A stretch of DNA of 64,000 nucleotides from Pseudomonas sp. (GTDB lineage Bacteria > Pseudomonadota > Gammaproteobacteria > Pseudomonadales > Pseudomonadaceae): the NCBI RefSeq assembly GCF_017744435.1, contig NZ_JAGIBG010000007.1, forward strand, positions 79,468 to 143,467, read 5' to 3'. The position numbers were made by a program, and so were the translations under genes. Below, in pieces: positions 62,731-64,000 of this stretch (the stretch's first letter is position 1; each line of letters opens with the position of its first letter). The notes under the pieces are model-generated. The model saw only the letters and a list, made by a program, of their open reading frames with translations, was not told the DNA's origin and did no database searches.

Positions 62731-63759
62731 TTAGTTACTGGCCTGCATCGCCGCAGCGCGTGCTGCCTGCAACCAGCCATCGAAGGCCTGGCGGTGGGCG
62801 GCGATCCATTCCTGGGTGTGGCGCTGGATGTCGGCGAAGGACTTCTCGCCGTTCTGCATCTTCAGGTTCTGCGCGCTCTCGTCGGCCGCCGGGATCTGCA
62901 TCAGCGACAGGAACTTCACGGCTGCCGGGTTCTTTTCGGCGAAGTCGCGGTTGATCACCGCTTCGATCTTGTCCAGGGCGAAACCGAGGTTCTTGCCCTG
63001 GTACAGCGTATCGACGCTGTTGTCGCCACCCGGCAGATCGGTTTTCGGCACCTCCAGCCAGACCACGTCGCGCCCCTCGACCAGCACGCCGGCCACCCAC
63101 TGCGGCATCCAGGTGTAATAGAACACTGGCTTGCCTTCCTTGAAACGGGTGATGGTGTCGGCCATCAGCGCGAAGTACGAACCCTGGTTGACGTGGATGC
63201 TGCTTTCCAGGTCGTAGGCCTTCATCTGGTGGGCGATCACCAGTTCGCAACCCCAGCCCGGGTTGCAACCGGTCATGTCGGCCTTGCCGTCGCCATCGGT
63301 GTCGAACAGCTTGGCGATCTCTGGCTTCTTCAGGTCGGTGATGTACTTGATGTGGTACTGGTCGGCGGTTTTCTTGTCGATCAGGTAGCCCTGCAACACG
63401 CCGGGCAGGATGTCGCCGACCTTGACCATGTTCTGGTCGCCCCCGGCCTTCTGGTAGAAACTCGCGTGCAGCTTGTCCCATAGGTTGACGCTGAAATCGG
63501 CATCGCCGTAGCCGACCGCCAGGATCATCGTGGCGTATTCGGTTTCCTTGGGTTTCTGCACGTTGTAGCCCAGCTCGCGCAGGCCCTCGATGGCCACTTC
63601 GCCGCGGAAGCGCTCTTCGTCCACGGTGGGGAATGCCGGGGTGATCTTCACCCCTTCACCCGGTTTGTCGGGCGAGGCGCTGGCGTGCAGGCAGGCCAGG
63701 CCCAGCGCCACGGCGCATGCGGTTTGCAGGAAACGGCGGGGGAACTTGAACTCGGACAT
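62731..63759 (-). CDS. proX: ABC transporter substrate-binding protein, glycine betaine/proline type (ProX)
   Basis: 342 residues. Signal peptide (LQTACAVALGLACLHASA), then the ProX/OpuAC fold with AFPTVDEERFRGEV, the Ca-like segment DTDGDGKADMTGCNPGWGCE, and FYYTWMPQWVAG, all matching E. coli ProX. Its start lies 58 bp downstream of the proW stop, so part of an importer operon. Periplasmic. Binds quaternary ammonium compounds. Confidence 0.92.
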   Translation of the reverse strand: MSEFKFPRRFLQTACAVALGLACLHASASPDKPGEGVKITPAFPTVDEERFRGEVAIEGLRELGYNVQKPKETEYATMILAVGYGDADFSVNLWDKLHASFYQKAGGDQNMVKVGDILPGVLQGYLIDKKTADQYHIKYITDLKKPEIAKLFDTDGDGKADMTGCNPGWGCELVIAHQMKAYDLESSIHVNQGSYFALMADTITRFKEGKPVFYYTWMPQWVAGVLVEGRDVVWLEVPKTDLPGGDNSVDTLYQGKNLGFALDKIEAVINRDFAEKNPAAVKFLSLMQIPAADESAQNLKMQNGEKSFADIQRHTQEWIAAHRQAFDGWLQAARAAAMQASN

Positions 63760-63817
63760 CGTCGCGTACCTTTTTCTGGTTGTTGTTTCGGGATGCGGCA
63801 GATGGAACGGGGTTAAG

Positions 63818-64000
63818 TCAGGCAGTCTTGCGCCGCCCTTGGGGTTGCGCCGCGCCGCACAGGCGCAGTACCACGCCCACTGGCCCGGTGTGGTACCAGC
63901 GCAGGCTCGGGTCGGCGCTGGTGCGCGCGCCCATGGCCTGGGTCAGGCGGTCGAGGAAGATCGCCAGCAGCACCAGGCCGACACCGCCGACCGTGGCCAG
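63818..64000 (-). CDS. proW: ABC permease ProW, C-terminal end (cut by window edge)
   Basis: The last 60 codons of the gene are present and continue past the right edge. The protein reads GGVGLVLLAIFLDRLTQAMG near its end and RWYHTGPVGVV after that, as in ProW. Inner-membrane permease of the betaine importer. Upstream part not seen. Confidence 0.85.
   Translation of the reverse strand: MATVGGVGLVLLAIFLDRLTQAMGARTSADPSLRWYHTGPVGVVLRLCGAAQPQGRRKTA

Noticed and set aside
1..64000. CRISPR array, tRNA or rRNA genes
   Set aside because: No regular short repeats, cloverleaf or ribosomal sequence was noticed in the window.

Overview
The window looks like chromosomal DNA of a Pseudomonas close to the P. 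putida group. It is GC-rich, and it carries an arnBCADTEF-ugd operon in the Pseudomonas order, a ProX/ProW-type betaine importer, a PuuC/PuuP-like divergent pair and many GlxA- and LysR-type regulators. No rRNA, tRNA, CRISPR array or intact mobile element is visible. The species is inferred from gene content only.

Layout. 1-11.8 kb: lipid A aminoarabinose (L-Ara4N) operon on the minus strand. Nearly every gene junction is a 1- or 4-base overlap. Ugd is followed by an extra GT-C membrane glycosyltransferase that runs off the left edge, and a third GT-C lies upstream of arnB. 11.9-13.7 kb: a methyltransferase, a perfect 36-bp palindrome, a truncated tyrosine-recombinase remnant and a small lipoprotein. 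13.8-24.1 kb: an accessory block of hydrolases, oxidoreductases, AhpD-like proteins, a cupin, an MFS pump and four regulators (GlxA, LysR, AraC types). Its content suggests a response to electrophilic or oxidising compounds. 24.3-26.4 kb: two outer-membrane proteins. 26.4-40.4 kb: a long minus-strand set that reads, in transcription order, octaheme cytochrome with HEAT/TPR repeats, MoxR ATPase, DUF58, DUF4381, two VWA proteins, a BatD-like protein, a periplasmic HAD phosphatase, a Cys-type sulfatase, a strong terminator, and a membrane-fused spermidine-synthase-like protein.

40.5-44.9 kb: an AspT-type transporter overlapping an MscS channel, and a divergent patatin. 45-50.5 kb: an FAD monooxygenase, a P-loop kinase, an SDR, a LysR regulator with a doubtful start, and a DUF1704 metallopeptidase-like protein. 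50.5-55.1 kb: a second GlxA/SDR divergent pair, paralogous to the one at 14.7-16.6 kb, with an EmrAB-type pump attached. 55.1-60.6 kb: a peroxiredoxin, a PuuC-like aldehyde dehydrogenase divergent from a PuuP-like permease, a 57-residue protein and an MFS pump. 60.7-64 kb: LysR, a GlxA/GbdR-like regulator, and ProX with the end of ProW.

The points most worth pursuing are the octaheme-cytochrome/MoxR-VWA/HAD/sulfatase locus, the duplicated GlxA-SDR module with a conserved intergenic motif, the 36-bp palindrome, the tandem repeat upstream of arnB, and the DUF1704 protein. Coordinates were read by hand. Where an open frame extends past the likely start, the start given is the one with a plausible ribosome binding site or family N-terminus.
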